A stretch of DNA of 64,000 bases. Origin: Ptiloglossa arizonensis (lineage: Eukaryota; Arthropoda; Insecta; Hymenoptera; Colletidae). Where the stretch lies: assembly GCF_051014685.1 (NCBI RefSeq), contig NW_027478903.1, forward strand, positions 124,001 to 188,000, in the 5' to 3' direction. Shown here one piece after another: positions 38,813-50,383 of the stretch. Below the pieces are notes generated by a model. That model saw only the letters and a program-made list of their open reading frames with translations. It was not told where the DNA came from and did no database searches. Every line of letters starts with the position of its first letter. The stretch's first letter is position 1. Both the position numbers and the translations under genes were made by a program.

Positions 38813-39590
38813 TCTGAAAGTAGAATCTCGCCAGATTACAACGGTATGTGTGTTTTTTCCCTAGGCCATTCTGGTTAAGCGTTTGGAGCAGCAGAATTGC
38901 GAAAAATTTTTTGCCTTCTCAACCATTTCTTGGCTTCAAAGTCCCATATCTCGCGAACGGATTGACCTAACCCAAAAATTCCTATTGCATCTGAAAGTAG
39001 AAACTCGCCCGATTACAACCGTGTGTGTATTTTTTCCCTAGGCCATTCTGGTTAAGCGTTTGGAGCAGCAGAATTGTGAAAAATTTTTTGCCTTCTCTAC
39101 CATTTCTTGGCTTCAAACTCCCATATCTCGCGAACGGATTGACCTAACCCAAAAATTCCTATTGCATCTGAAAGTAGAAACTCGCCCGATTACAACGGTA
39201 TGTGTATTTTTTCCCTAGGCCATTCTGGTTAAGCGTTTGGAGCAGCAGAATTGCGAAAAATTTTTTGCCTTCTCAACCATTTCTTAGCTTCAAACTCCCA
39301 TATCTCGCGAACGGATTGACCTAACCCAAAAACTCCTATTGCATCTGAAAGTAGAAACTCGCCCGATTACAACGGTATGTGTATTTTTTCCCTAGGCCAT
39401 TCTGGTTAAGCGTTTGGAGCAGCAAAACTGCGAAAAATTTGTTTTCTTCTCAACCATTTCTTAGCTTCAAACTCCCATATCTCGCGAACGGATTGACGTA
39501 ACCCAAAAATTCCTATTGCATCTGAAAGTAGAAACTCGCCCGATTACAAAGGTATGTGTATTTTTTCCCTAGGCCATTCTGGTTAAGCGT
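38813..39590. repeat. Junction segment between blocks III and IV, near-consensus monomers
   Basis: Four to five monomers close to the consensus, including the reference copy. The segment starts with GTAGAATCTCGCCAG and GTGTGTTTTTTCCC, the last time this GTGTGTTTT form is seen. It ends with the AAAACTGCGAAAAATTTGTTTTCTTC monomer type, which in the form CAGAACTGCG with TTTGTTGTC becomes frequent in block IV. Confidence 0.75.
39104..39280 (+). repeat. Reference (consensus-like) 177-bp monomer
   Basis: This copy matches the majority base at every position I compared, so monomer coordinates in this annotation count from its first base (TTCTTGG). Landmarks: TCGCGA palindrome at 25-30; CCTAACCC at 40-47; AAAAA at 48-52; GGTATGT at 94-100; T6 run at 104-109; CCCTAGGCC at 110-118; GCGTTTGG near 130-137; an A5T6 tract near 143-153. 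Composition is 74 G+C of 177 (42 %), with 43 C and 31 G on this strand. Eight CpGs are present, three of them in the CGCGAACG segment. Confidence 0.9.
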
Positions 39591-42067
39591 TTGGAGCAGC
39601 AGAATTATGAAAAATTTTTTGCCTTCTCTACCATTTCTTGGCTTCAAACTCCCATATCTCGCGAACACACTGACCTAACCCAAAAATTCCTATTGCATCT
39701 GAAAGTAGAAACTCGCCCGATTACAGCGGTATGTGTATTTTTTCCCTTGGCCATTTTGGTTAAGCGTTTGGAGCAGCAGAAATGCGAAAAATTTTTTGCC
39801 TTCTCAACCATTTCTTAGCTTCAAACTCCCATATCTCGCGAACGGATTGACCTAACCCAAAAATTCCTGTTGCATCTGAAAGTAGAAACTCGCCCGATTA
39901 CAAAGGTATGTGTATTTCTTCCCTAGGCCATTCTGGTTAAGCGGTTGGAGCAGCAGAATTGCGAAAAATTTTTTGCCTTCTCAACCATTCCTTGTCTTCA
40001 AACTCCCATATCTCGCGAACGGATTGACCTAACCCAAAAATTCCTATTGCATCTGAAAGTAGAAACTCGCCCGATTACAACGGTATGTGTATTTTTTCCC
40101 TAGCCCATTCTGGTTAAGCGTTTGGAGCAGCAGAATTGTGAAAAATTTTTTGCCTTCTCTACCATTTCTTGGCTTCAAGCTCCCATATCTCGCGAACAGA
40201 CTGACCTAACCCAAAAATTCCTATTGCATCTGAAAGTAGAAACTCGCCCGATTACAGCGGTATGTGTATTTTTTCCCTTGGCCATTTTGGTTAAGCGTTT
40301 GGAGCAGCAGAATTGCGAAAAATTTTTTGCCTTCTCAACCATTTCTTGGCTTCAAACTCCCATATCTCGCGAACGGATTGACATAACCCAAAAATTCCTA
40401 TTGCATCTGAAAGTAGAAACTCGCCCGATTACAACGGTATGTGTATTTTTTCCCTTGGCCATTCTGGTTAAGCGTTTGGAGCAGCAGAATTGCGAAAAAT
40501 TTTTTGCCTTCTCAACCATTTCTTAGCTTCAAACTCCCATATCTCGCGAACGGATTGACGTAACCCAAAAATTCCTATTGCATCTGAAAGTAGAAACTCG
40601 CCCGATTACAACGGTATGTGTATTTTTTCCCTAGGCCATTCTGGTTAAGCGTTTGGAGCAGCAGAATTGTGAAAAATTTTTTGCCTTCTCTACCATTTCT
40701 TGGCTTCAAACTCCCATATCTCGCGAACAGACTGACCTAACCCAAAAATTCCTATTGCATCTGAAAGTAGAAACTCGCCCGATTACAGCGGTATGTGTAT
40801 TTTTTCCCTTGGCCATTTTGGTTAAGCGTTTGGAGCAGCAGAATTGCGAAAAATTTTTTGCCTTCTCAACCATTTCTTGGCTTCAAAGTCCCATATCTCG
40901 CGAACGGATTGACCTAACCCAAAAATTCCTATTGCATCTGAAAGTAGAAACTCGCCCGATTACAACGGTATGTGTATTTTTTCCCTAGGCCATTCTGGTT
41001 AAGCGTTTGGAGCAGCAGAATTGTGAAAAATTGTTTGCCTTCTCTACCATTTCTTGGCTTCAAAGTCCCACATCTCGCGAACGGATTGACCTAACCCAAA
41101 AATTCCTATTGCATCTGAAAGTAGAAACTCGCCCGATTACAACGGTATGTGTATTTTTTCCCTAGGCCATTCTGGTTAAGCGTTTGGAGCAGCAGAATTG
41201 TGAAAAATTGTTTGCCTTCTCTACCATTTCTTGGCTTCAAACTCCCATATCTCGCGAACGGATTGACCTAACCCAAAAATTCCTATTGCATCTGAAAGTA
41301 GAAACTCGCCCGATTACAACGGTATGTGTATTTTTTCCCTAGGCCATTCTGGTTAAGCGTTTGGAGCAGCAGAACTGCGAAAAATTTGTTGTCTTCTTAA
41401 CCATTTCTTAGCTTCAAACTCCCATATCTCGCGAACGGATTGACCTAAACCAAAAATTCCTATTGCATCTGAAAGTAGAAACTCGCCCGATTACAACGGT
41501 ATGTGTACTTTTCCCCAACCCATTCTGGTTAAGCGTTTGGAGCAGCAGAATTGTGAAAAATTTTTTGCCTTCTCTACCATTTCTTGGCTTCAAACTCCCA
41601 TATCTCGCGAACAGACTGACCTAACCCAAAAATTCCTATTGCATCTGAAAGTAGAAACTCGCCCGATTACAGCGGTATGTGTATTTTCTCCCTTGGCCGT
41701 TTTGGTTAAGCGTTTGGAGCAGCTGAATTGCGAAAAATTTTTTGCCTTCTCAACCATTTCTTGGCTTCAAACTCCCATATCTCGCGAACGGATTGACCTA
41801 ACCCAAAAATTCCTATTGCATCTGAAAGTAGAAACTCGCCCGATTACAACCGTGTATGTATTTTTTCCCTAGGCCATTCTGGTTAAGCGTTTGGAGCAGC
41901 AGAACTGCGAAAAATTTGTTGTCTTCTCAACCATTTCTTAGCTTCAAACTCCCATATCTCGCGAACGGATTGACCTAAACCAAAAATTCCTGTCGCATCT
42001 GAAAGTAGAAACTCGCCCGATTACAACGGTATGCGTATTTTTTCCCTAGGTCATTCTGGTTAAGCGT
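39591..42067. repeat. Block IV higher-order unit, copy 1 (14 monomers)
   Basis: The 2477-bp spacing (14 monomers minus one base) separates this copy from the next. Markers are CGAACACACTGACC, GAAATGCG, TTCCTGTTGC, ACAAAGGTATG with TTTCTTCCC, AAGCGGTTGG, CCATTCCTTGTC, and the ACAGCGG / CCCTTGGCC monomer. This copy has private changes: GAATTATG at 39602 and TTCAAGCTCCC at 40176. A near-identical pair of monomers with GAAAAATTGTTTGCC lies at 41031 and 41208. Confidence 0.75.
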
Positions 42068-44367
42068 TTGGAGCAGCAGAATTGTGAAAAATTTTTTGCC
42101 TTCTCTACCATTTCTTGGCTTCAAACTCCCATATCTCGCGAACACACTGACCTAACCCAAAAATTCCTATTGCATCTGAAAGTAGAAACTCGCCCGATTA
42201 CAGCGGTATGTGTATTTTTTCCCTTGGCCATTTTGGTTAAGCGTTTGGAGCAGCAGAAATGCGAAAAATTTTTTGCCTTCTCAACCATTTCTTAGCTTCA
42301 AACTCCCATATCTCGCGAACGGATTGACCTAACCCAAAAATTCCTGTTGCATCTGAAAGTAGAAACTCGCCCGATTACAAAGGTATGTGTATTTCTTCCC
42401 TAGGCCATTCTGGTTAAGCGGTTGGAGCAGCAGAATTGCGAAAAATTTTTTGCCTTCTCAACCATTCCTTGTCTTCAAACTCCCATATCTCGCGAACGGA
42501 TTGACCTAACCCAAAAATTCCTATTGCATCTGAAAGTAGAAACTCGCCCGATTACAACGGTATGTGTATTTTTTCCCTAGCCCATTCTGGTTAAGCGTTT
42601 GGAGCAGCAGAATTGTGAAAAATTTTTTGCCTTCTCTACCATTTCTTGGCTTCAAACTCCCATATCTCGCGAACAGACTGACCTAACCCAAAAATTCCTA
42701 TTGCATCTGAAAGTAGAAACTCGCCCGATTACAGCGGTGTGTGTATTTTTTCCCTTGGCCATTTTGGTTAAGCGTTTGGAGCAGCAGAATTGCGAAAAAT
42801 TTTTTGCCTTCTCAACCATTTCTTGGCTTCAAACTCCCATATCTCGCGAACGGATTGACCTAACCCAAAAATTCCTATTGCATCTGAAAGTAGAAACTCG
42901 CCCGATTACAACGGTATGTGTATTTTTTCCCTTGGCCATTCTGGTTAAGCGTTTGGAGCAGCAGAATTGCGAAAAATTTTTTGCCTTCTCAACCATTTCT
43001 TAGCTTCAAACTCCCATATCTCGCGAACGGATTGACCTAACCCAAAAATTCCTATTGCATCTGAAAGTAGAAACTCGCCCGATTACAACGGTATGTGTAT
43101 TTTTTCCCTAGGCCATTCTGGTTAAGCGTTTGGAGCAGCAGAACTGCGAAAAATTTGTTGTCTTCTCAACCATTTCTTAGCTTCAAACTCCCATATCTCG
43201 CGAACGGATTGACGTAACCCAAAAATTCCTATTGCATCTGAAAGTAGAAACTCGCCCGATTACAACGGTATGTGTATTTTTTCCCTAGGCCATTCTGGTT
43301 AAGCGTTTGGAGCAGCAGAATTGTGAAAAACTTTTTGCCTTCTCTACCATTTCTTGGCTTCAAACTCCCATATCTCGCGAACAGACTGACCTAACCCAAA
43401 AATTCCTATTGCATCTGAAAGTAGAAACTCGCCCGATTACAGCGGTATGTGTATTTTTTCCCTTGGCCATTTTGGTTAAGCGTTTGGAGCAGCAGAATTG
43501 CGAAAAATTTTTTGCCTTCTCAACCATTTCTTGGCTTCAAAGTCCCATATCTCGCGAACGGATTGACCTAACCCAAAAATTCCTATTGCATCTGAAAGTA
43601 GAAACTCGCCCGATTACAACGGTATGTGTATTTTTTCCCAACCCATTCTGGTTAAGCGTTTGGAGCAGCAGAATTGTGAAAAATTTTTTGCCTTCTCTAC
43701 CATTTCTTGGCTTCAAACTCCCATATCTCGCGAACAGACTGACCTAACCCAAAAATTCCTATTGCATCTGAAAGTAGAAACTCGCCCGATTACAACCGTG
43801 TATGTATTTTTTCCCTAGGCCATTCTGGTTATGCGTTTGGAGCAGCAGAATTGTGAAAAATTTTTTGCCTTCTCTACCATTTCTTGGCTTCAAACTCCCA
43901 TATCTCGCGAACGGATTGACCTAACCCAAAAATTCCTATTGCATCTGAAAGTAGAAACTCGCCCGATTACAACGGTATGTGTATTTTTTCCCTAGGCCAT
44001 TCTGGTTAAGCGTTTGGAGCAGCAGAATTGCGAAAAATTTTTTGCCTTCTCAACCATTTCTTAGCTTCAAACTCCCATATCTCGCGAACGGATTGACCTA
44101 ACCCAACAATTCCTATTGCATCTGAAAGTAGAAACTCGCCCGATTACAAAGGTATGTGTATGTTTTCCCTAGGCCATTCTGGTTAAGCGTTTGGAGCAGC
44201 AGAACTGCGAAAAATTTGTTGTCTTCTCAACCATTTCTTAGCTTCAAACTCCCATATCTCGCGAACGGATTGACCTAAACCAAAAATTCCTGTCGCATCT
44301 GAAAGTAGAAACTCGCCCGATTACAACGGTATGTGTATTTTTTCCCTAGGTCATTCTGGTTAAGCGT
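42068..44367. repeat. Block IV higher-order unit, copy 2 (13 monomers)
   Basis: A 2300-bp unit with the same leading markers as copy 1 at an offset of 2477 bp. Further right the offset rises to 2654 bp (the 40653 stretch matches 43307) because of one additional CAGAACTGCG monomer near 43140. Private variants include GAAAAACTTTTTGCC (43325) and GGTTATGCG (43829). Confidence 0.75.
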
Positions 44368-45303
44368 TTGGAGCAGCAGAATTGTGAAAAATTTTTTGCC
44401 TTCTCTACCATTTCTTGGCTTCAAACTCCCATATCTCGCGAACACACTGACCTAACCCAAAAATTCCTATTGCATCTGAAAGTAGAAACTCGCCCGATTA
44501 CAGCGGTATGTGTATTTTTTCCCTTGGCCATTTTGGTTAAGCGTTTGGAGCAGCAGAAATGCGAAAAATTTTTTGCCCTCTCAACCATTTCTTAGCTTCA
44601 AACTCCCATATCTCGCGAACGGATTGACCTAACCCAAAAATTCCTGTTGCATCTGAAAGTAGAAACTCGCCCGATTACAAAGGTATGTGTATTTCTTCCC
44701 TAGGCCATTCTGGTTAAGCGGTTGGAGCAGCAGAATTGCGAAAAATTTTTTGCCTTCTCAACCATTTCTTGTCTTCAAACTCCCATATCTCGCGAACCGA
44801 TTGACCTAACCCAAAAATTCCTATTGCATCTGAAAGTAGAAACTCGCCCGATTACAACGGTATGTGTATTTTTTCCCCAGCCCATTCTGGTTAAGCGTTT
44901 GGAGCAGCAGAATTGTGAAAAATTTTTTGCCTTCTCTACCATTTCTTGGCTTCAAACTCCCATATCTCGCGAACAGACTGACCTAACCCAAAAATTCCTA
45001 TTGCATCTGAAAGTAGAAACTCGCCCGATTACAGCGGTATGTGTATTTCTTCCCTTGGCCATTTTGGTTAAGCGTTTGGAGCAGCAGAATTGCGAAAAAT
45101 TTTTTGCCTTCTCAACCGTTTCTTGGCTTCAAACTCCCATATCTCGCGAACGGATTGACCTAACCCAAAAATTCCTATTGCTTCTGAAAGTAGAAACTCG
45201 CCCGATTACAACGGTATGTGTATTTTTTCCCTTGGCCATTCTGGTTAAGCGCTTGGAGCAGCAAAATTGCGAAAAATTTTTTGGCTTCTCAACCATTTCT
45301 TAG
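44368..45303. repeat. Block IV higher-order unit, copy 3 (partial)
   Basis: Repeats the start of the 39591 and 42068 units (CACACTGACC, GAAATGCG, CCTGTTGC, AAGCGGTTGG) and then diverges. Because CCCTAGCCC is here CCCCAGCCC (44876), and the following monomers have CCCTTGG, one frame stays open for 193 codons (44722-45303). Near 44890 the sequence has CAG where the CCCAACCC variant has a deletion, so full length is kept. Confidence 0.72.
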
Positions 45304-48260
45304 CTTCCAACTCCCATATCTCTCGAACGGATTGACGTAACCCAAAAATTCCTATTGCATCTGAAAGTAGAAACTCGCCAGATTACAACGGTATGTGTAT
45401 TTTTTCCCTAGGGCATTCTGGTTAAGCGTTTGGAGCAGCAGAATTGCGAAAAATTTTTTGCCTTCTCAACCATTTCTTGGCTTCAAAGTCCCATATCTCG
45501 CGAACGGATTGACCTAACCCAAAAATTCCTATTGCATCTGAAAGAAGAAACTCGCCCGATTACAACGGTATGTGTATTTGTTCCCTAGGCCATTCTGGTT
45601 AAGCGTTTGGAGCAGCAGAATTGTGAAAAATTTTTTGCCTTCTCTACCATTTCTTGGCTTCAAACTCCCATATCTCGCGAACGGATTGACCTAACCCAAA
45701 AATTCCTATTGCATCTGAAAGTAGAAACTCGCCCGATTACAACGGTATGTGTATTTTTTCCCTTGGCCATTCTAGTTAAGCGTTTGGAGCAGCAGAATTG
45801 CGAAAAATTTTTTGGCTTCTCAACCATTTCTTGGCTTCAAACTCCCATATCTCGCGAACGGATTGACCTAACCCAAAAATTCCTAATGCATCTGAAAGCA
45901 GAAACTCGCCCGATTACAACGGTATGTGTATTTTTTCCCTAGGCCATTCTGGTTAAGCGTTTGGAGCAGCAGAACTGCGAAAAATTTGTTGTCTTCTCAA
46001 CCATTTCTTAGCTTCAAACTCCCATATCTCGCGAACGGATTGACCTAAACCAAAAATTCCTGTTGCATCTGAAAGTAGAAACTCGCCCGATTACAAAGGT
46101 ATGTGTATTTCTTCCCTAGGCCATTCTGGTTAAGCGGTTGGAGCAGCAGAATTGCGAAAAATTTTTTGCCTTCTCAACCATTTCTTGTCTTCAAACTCCC
46201 ATATCTCGCGAACGGATCGACCTAACCCAAAAATTCCTATTGCATCTGAAAGTAGAAACTCGCCCGATTACAACGGTATGTGTATTTTTTCCCTGGCCCA
46301 TTCTGGTTAAGCGTTTGGAGCAGCAGAATTGTGAAAAATTTTTTGCCTTCTCTACCATTTCTTGGCTTCAAACTCCCATATCTCGCGAACAGACTGACCT
46401 AACCCAAAAATTCCTATTGCATCTGAAAGTAGAAACTCGCCCGATTACAGCGGTATGTGTATTTTTTCCCTTGGCCATTTTGGTTAAGCGTTTGGAGCAG
46501 CAGAATTGCGAAAAATTTTTTGCCTTCTCAACCATTTCTTGGCTTCAAACTCCCATATCTCGCGAACGGATTGACCTAACCCAAAAATTCCTATTGCATC
46601 TGAAAGTAGAAACTCGCCAGATTACAACGGTATGTGTATTTTTTCCCTAGGCCATTCTGGTTAAGCGTTTGGAGCAGCAGAATTGCGAAAAATTTTTTGC
46701 CTTCTCAACCATTTCTTGGCTTCAAAGTCCCATATCTCGCGAACGGATTGACCTAACCCAAAAATTCCTATTGCATCTGAAAGTAGAAACTCGCCCGATT
46801 ACAGCGGTATGTGTATTTTTTCCCTTGGCCATTTTGGTTAAGCGTTTGGAGCAGCAGAATTGCGAAAAATTTTTTGCCTTCTCAACCATTTCTTGGCTTC
46901 AAACACCCATATCTCGCGAACGGATTGACCTAACCCAAAAATTCCTATTGCATCTGAAAGTAGAAACTCGCCAGATTACAACGGTATGTGTATTTTTTCC
47001 CTAGGCCATTCTGGTTAAGCGTTTGGAGCAGCAGAATTGCGAAAAATTTTTTGCCTTCTCAACCATTTCTTGGCTTCAAAGTCCCATATCTCGCGAACGG
47101 ATTGACCTAACCCAAAAATTCCTATTGCATCTGAAAGTAGAAACTCGCCCGATTACAACGGTATGTGTATTTTTTCCCTAGGTCATTCTGGTTAAGCGTT
47201 TGGAGCAGCAGAATTGTGAAAAATTTTTTGCCTTCTCTACCATTTCTTGGCTTCAAACTCCCATATCTCGCGAACACACTGACCTAACCCAAAAATTCCT
47301 GTTGCATCTGAAAGTAGAAGCTCGCCCGATTACAGCGGTATGTGTATTTTTTCCCTTGGCCATTTTGGTTAAGCGTTTGGAGCAGCAGAAATGCGAAAAA
47401 TTGTTTGCCTTCTCAACCATTTCTTAGCTTCAAACTCCCATATCTCGCGAACGGATTGACCTAACCCAAAAATTCCTATTGCATCTGAAAGTAGAAACTC
47501 GCCCGACTACAACGGTATGTGTATTTTTCCCCAACCCATTCTGGTTAAGCGTTTGGAGCAGCAGAATTGTGAAAAATTATTTGCCTTCTCTACCATTTCT
47601 TGGCTTCAAACTCCCATATCTCGCGAACACACTGACCTAACCCAAAAATTCCTATTGCATCTGAAAGTAGAAACTCGCCCGATTACAGCGGTATGTGTAT
47701 TTTTTCCCTTGGCCATTTTGGTTAAGCGTTTGGAGCAGCAGAAATGCGAAAAATTTTTTGCCTTCTCAACCATTTCTTAGCTTCAAACTCCCATATCTCG
47801 CGAACGGATTGACCTAACCCAAAAATTCCTGTTGCATCTGAAAGTAGAAACTCGCCCGATTACAAAGGTATGTGTATTTCTTCCCTAGGCCATTCTGGTT
47901 AAGCGTTTGGAGCAGCAAAATTGCGAAAAATTTTTTGGCTTCTCAACCATTTCTTAGCTTCAAACTCCCATATCTCTCGAACGGATTGACGTAACCCAAA
48001 AATTCCTATTGCATCTGAAAGTAGAAACTCGCCAGATTACAACGGTATGTGTATTTTTTCCCTAGGCCATTCTGGTTAAGCGTTTGGAGCAGCAGAATTG
48101 CGAAAAATTTTTTGCCTTCTCAACCATTTCTTGGCTTCAAAGTCCCATATCTCGCGAACGGATTGACCTAACCCAAAAATTCCTATTGCATCTGAAAGTA
48201 GAAACTCGCCCGATTACAACGGTATGTGTATTTTTTCCCTAGGCCATTCTGGTTAAGCGT
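45304..48260. repeat. Mixed monomers with a 2-monomer tandem duplication
   Basis: Contains an approximate tandem duplication of two monomers, 46440-46793 and 46794-47147 (offset 354 bp, shared CGCCAGATTACAACGG and CTTCAAAGTCCC). Two CACACTGACC monomers follow in close succession near 47270 and 47625, with a CCCAACCC variant (ATG at 47517) between them. Other local variants are GAAAGAAGAAAC (45542), CTAATGCATC (45884) and AATTATTTGCC (47576). No gene or unique sequence is present. Confidence 0.72.
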
Positions 48261-50383
48261 TTGGAGCAGCAGAATTGTGAAAAATTTTTTGCCTTCTCTA
48301 CCATTTCTTGGCTTCAAACTCCCATATCTCGCGAACGGATTGACCTAACCCAAAAATTCCTATTGCATCTGAAAATAGAAACTCGCCCGATTACAACGGT
48401 ATGTGTATTTTTTCCCTTGGCCATTCTAGTTAAGCGTTTGGAGCAGCAGAATTGCGAAAAATTTTTTGGCTTCTCTACCATTTCTTGGCTTCAAACTCCC
48501 ATATCTCGCGAACGGATTGACCTAACCCAAAAATTCCTATTGCATCCGAAAGTAGAAACTCGCCCGATTACAACGGTATGTGTATTTTTTCCCTAGGCCA
48601 TTCTGGTTAAGCGTTTGGAGCAGCAGAACTGCGAAAAATTTGTTGTCTTCTCAACCATTTCTTAGCTTCAAACTCCCATATCTCGCGAACGGATTGACCT
48701 AAACCAAAAATTCCTGTTGCATCTGAAAGTAGAAACTCGCCCGATTACAACGGTATGTGTATTTTTTCCCTAGGTCATTCTGGTTAAGCGTTTGGAGCAG
48801 CAGAATTGTGAAAAATTTTTTGCCTTCTCTACCATTTCTTGGCTTCAAACTCCCATATCTCGCGAACACACTGACCTAACCCAAAAATTCCTATTGCATC
48901 TGAAAGTAGAAACTCGCCCGATTACAGCGGTATGTGTATTTTTTCCCTTGGCCATTTTGGTTAAGCGTTTGGAGCAGCAGAAATGCGAAAAATTTTTTGC
49001 CTTCTCAACCATTTCTTAGCTTCAAACTCCCATATCTCGCGAACGGATTGACCTAACCCAAAAATTCCTATTGCATCTGAAAGTAGAAACTCGCCCGATT
49101 ACAACGGTATGTGTATTTTTTCCCTTGGCCATTTTGGTTAAGCGTTTGGAGCAGCAGAAATGCGAAAAATTTTTTGCCTTCTCAACCATTTCTTAGCTTC
49201 AAACTCCCATATTTCGCGAACGGATTGACCTAACCCAAAAATTCCTGTTGCATCTGAAAGTAGAAACTCGCCCGATTACAAAGGTATGTGTATTTCTTCC
49301 CTAGGCCATTCTGGATAAGCGGTTGGAGCAGCAGAATTGCGAAAAATTTTTTGCCTTCTCAACCATTTCTTGTCTTCAAACTCCCATATCTCGCGAACGG
49401 ATTGACCTAACCCAAAAATTCCTATTGCATCTGAAAGTAGAAACTCGCCCGATTACAACGGTATGTGTATTTTTTCCCTAGCCCATTCTGGTTAAGCGTT
49501 TAGAGCAGCAGAATTGTGAAAAATTTTTTGCCTTCTCTACCATTTCTTGGCTTCATCTCCCATATCTCGCGAACAGACTGAACTAACCCAAAAATTCCTA
49601 TTGCATCTGAAAGTAGAAACTCGCACGATTACAGCGGTATGTGTATTTTTTCCCTTGGCCATTCTGGTTAAGCGTTTGGAGCAGCAGAATTGCGAAAAAT
49701 TTTTTGCCTTCTCAACCATTTCTTGGCTTCAAACTCCCATATCTCGCGAACGGATTGACCTAACCCAAAAATTCCTATTGCATCTGAAAGTAGAAACTCG
49801 CCCGATTACAACGGTATGTGTATTTTTTCCCTTGGCCATTCTGGTTAAGCGTTTGGAGCAGCAAAATTGCGAAAAATTTTTTGGCTTCTCAACCATTTCT
49901 TAGCTTCAAACTCCCATATCTCTCGAACGGATTGACGTAACCCAAAAATTCCTATTGCATCTGAAAGTAGAAACACGCCAGATTACAAAGGTATGTTTAT
50001 TTCTTCCCTAGGCCATTCTGGTTAAGCGGTTGGAGCAGCAGAATTGCGAAAAATTTTTTGGCTTCTCAACCATTTCTTAGCTTCAAACTCCCATATCTCT
50101 CGAACGGATTGACGTAACCCAAAAATTCCTATTGCATCTGAAAGTAGAAACTCGCCAGATTACAACGGTATGTGTATTTTTTCCCTAGGCCATTCTGGTT
50201 AAGCGTTTGGAGCAGCAGAATTGCGAAAAATTTTTTGCCTTCTCAACCATTTCTTGGCTTCAAAGTCCCATATCTCGCGAACGGATTGACCTAACCCAAA
50301 AATTCCTATTGCATCTGAAAGTAGAAACTCGCCCGATTACAACGGTATGTGTATTTTTTCCCTAGGCCATTCTGGTTAAGCGT
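48261..50383. repeat. 12-monomer higher-order unit, copy 1
   Basis: This copy is 2123 bp (12 monomers minus one base) to the next. It is recognised by GAAAATAGAAAC (48372) followed by CTAGTTAAG, then CAGAACTGCG, CTAAACC with CCTGTTGC, CTAGGTCATT and CACACTGACC. The missing base is the GGCTTCATCTCCC deletion at 49551-49560, where AAAC is reduced by one base and altered. Confidence 0.75.
49551..49560. other. Single-base deletion, CTTCATCTCC for CTTCAAACTCC
   Basis: The monomer starting near 49545 is 176 bp. I find this change only once in the window, so it is probably recent and has not been spread by amplification. A nearby private change is GTTTAGAGC for GTTTGGAGC at 49499. Confidence 0.85.

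Noticed and set aside
39143..39150. Telomere repeat, because every monomer has CCTAACCC
   Set aside because: Only about one and a third telomeric units occur per monomer and they are never in tandem. The bases after CCC do not continue the pattern, so this is a chance match that the repeat multiplies.
39104..39280. CENP-B box
   Set aside because: I looked on both strands for the 17-bp mammalian-type box (TTCG....A..CGGG core). The nearest stretch, GCGTTTGGAGC, does not contain the required core bases.
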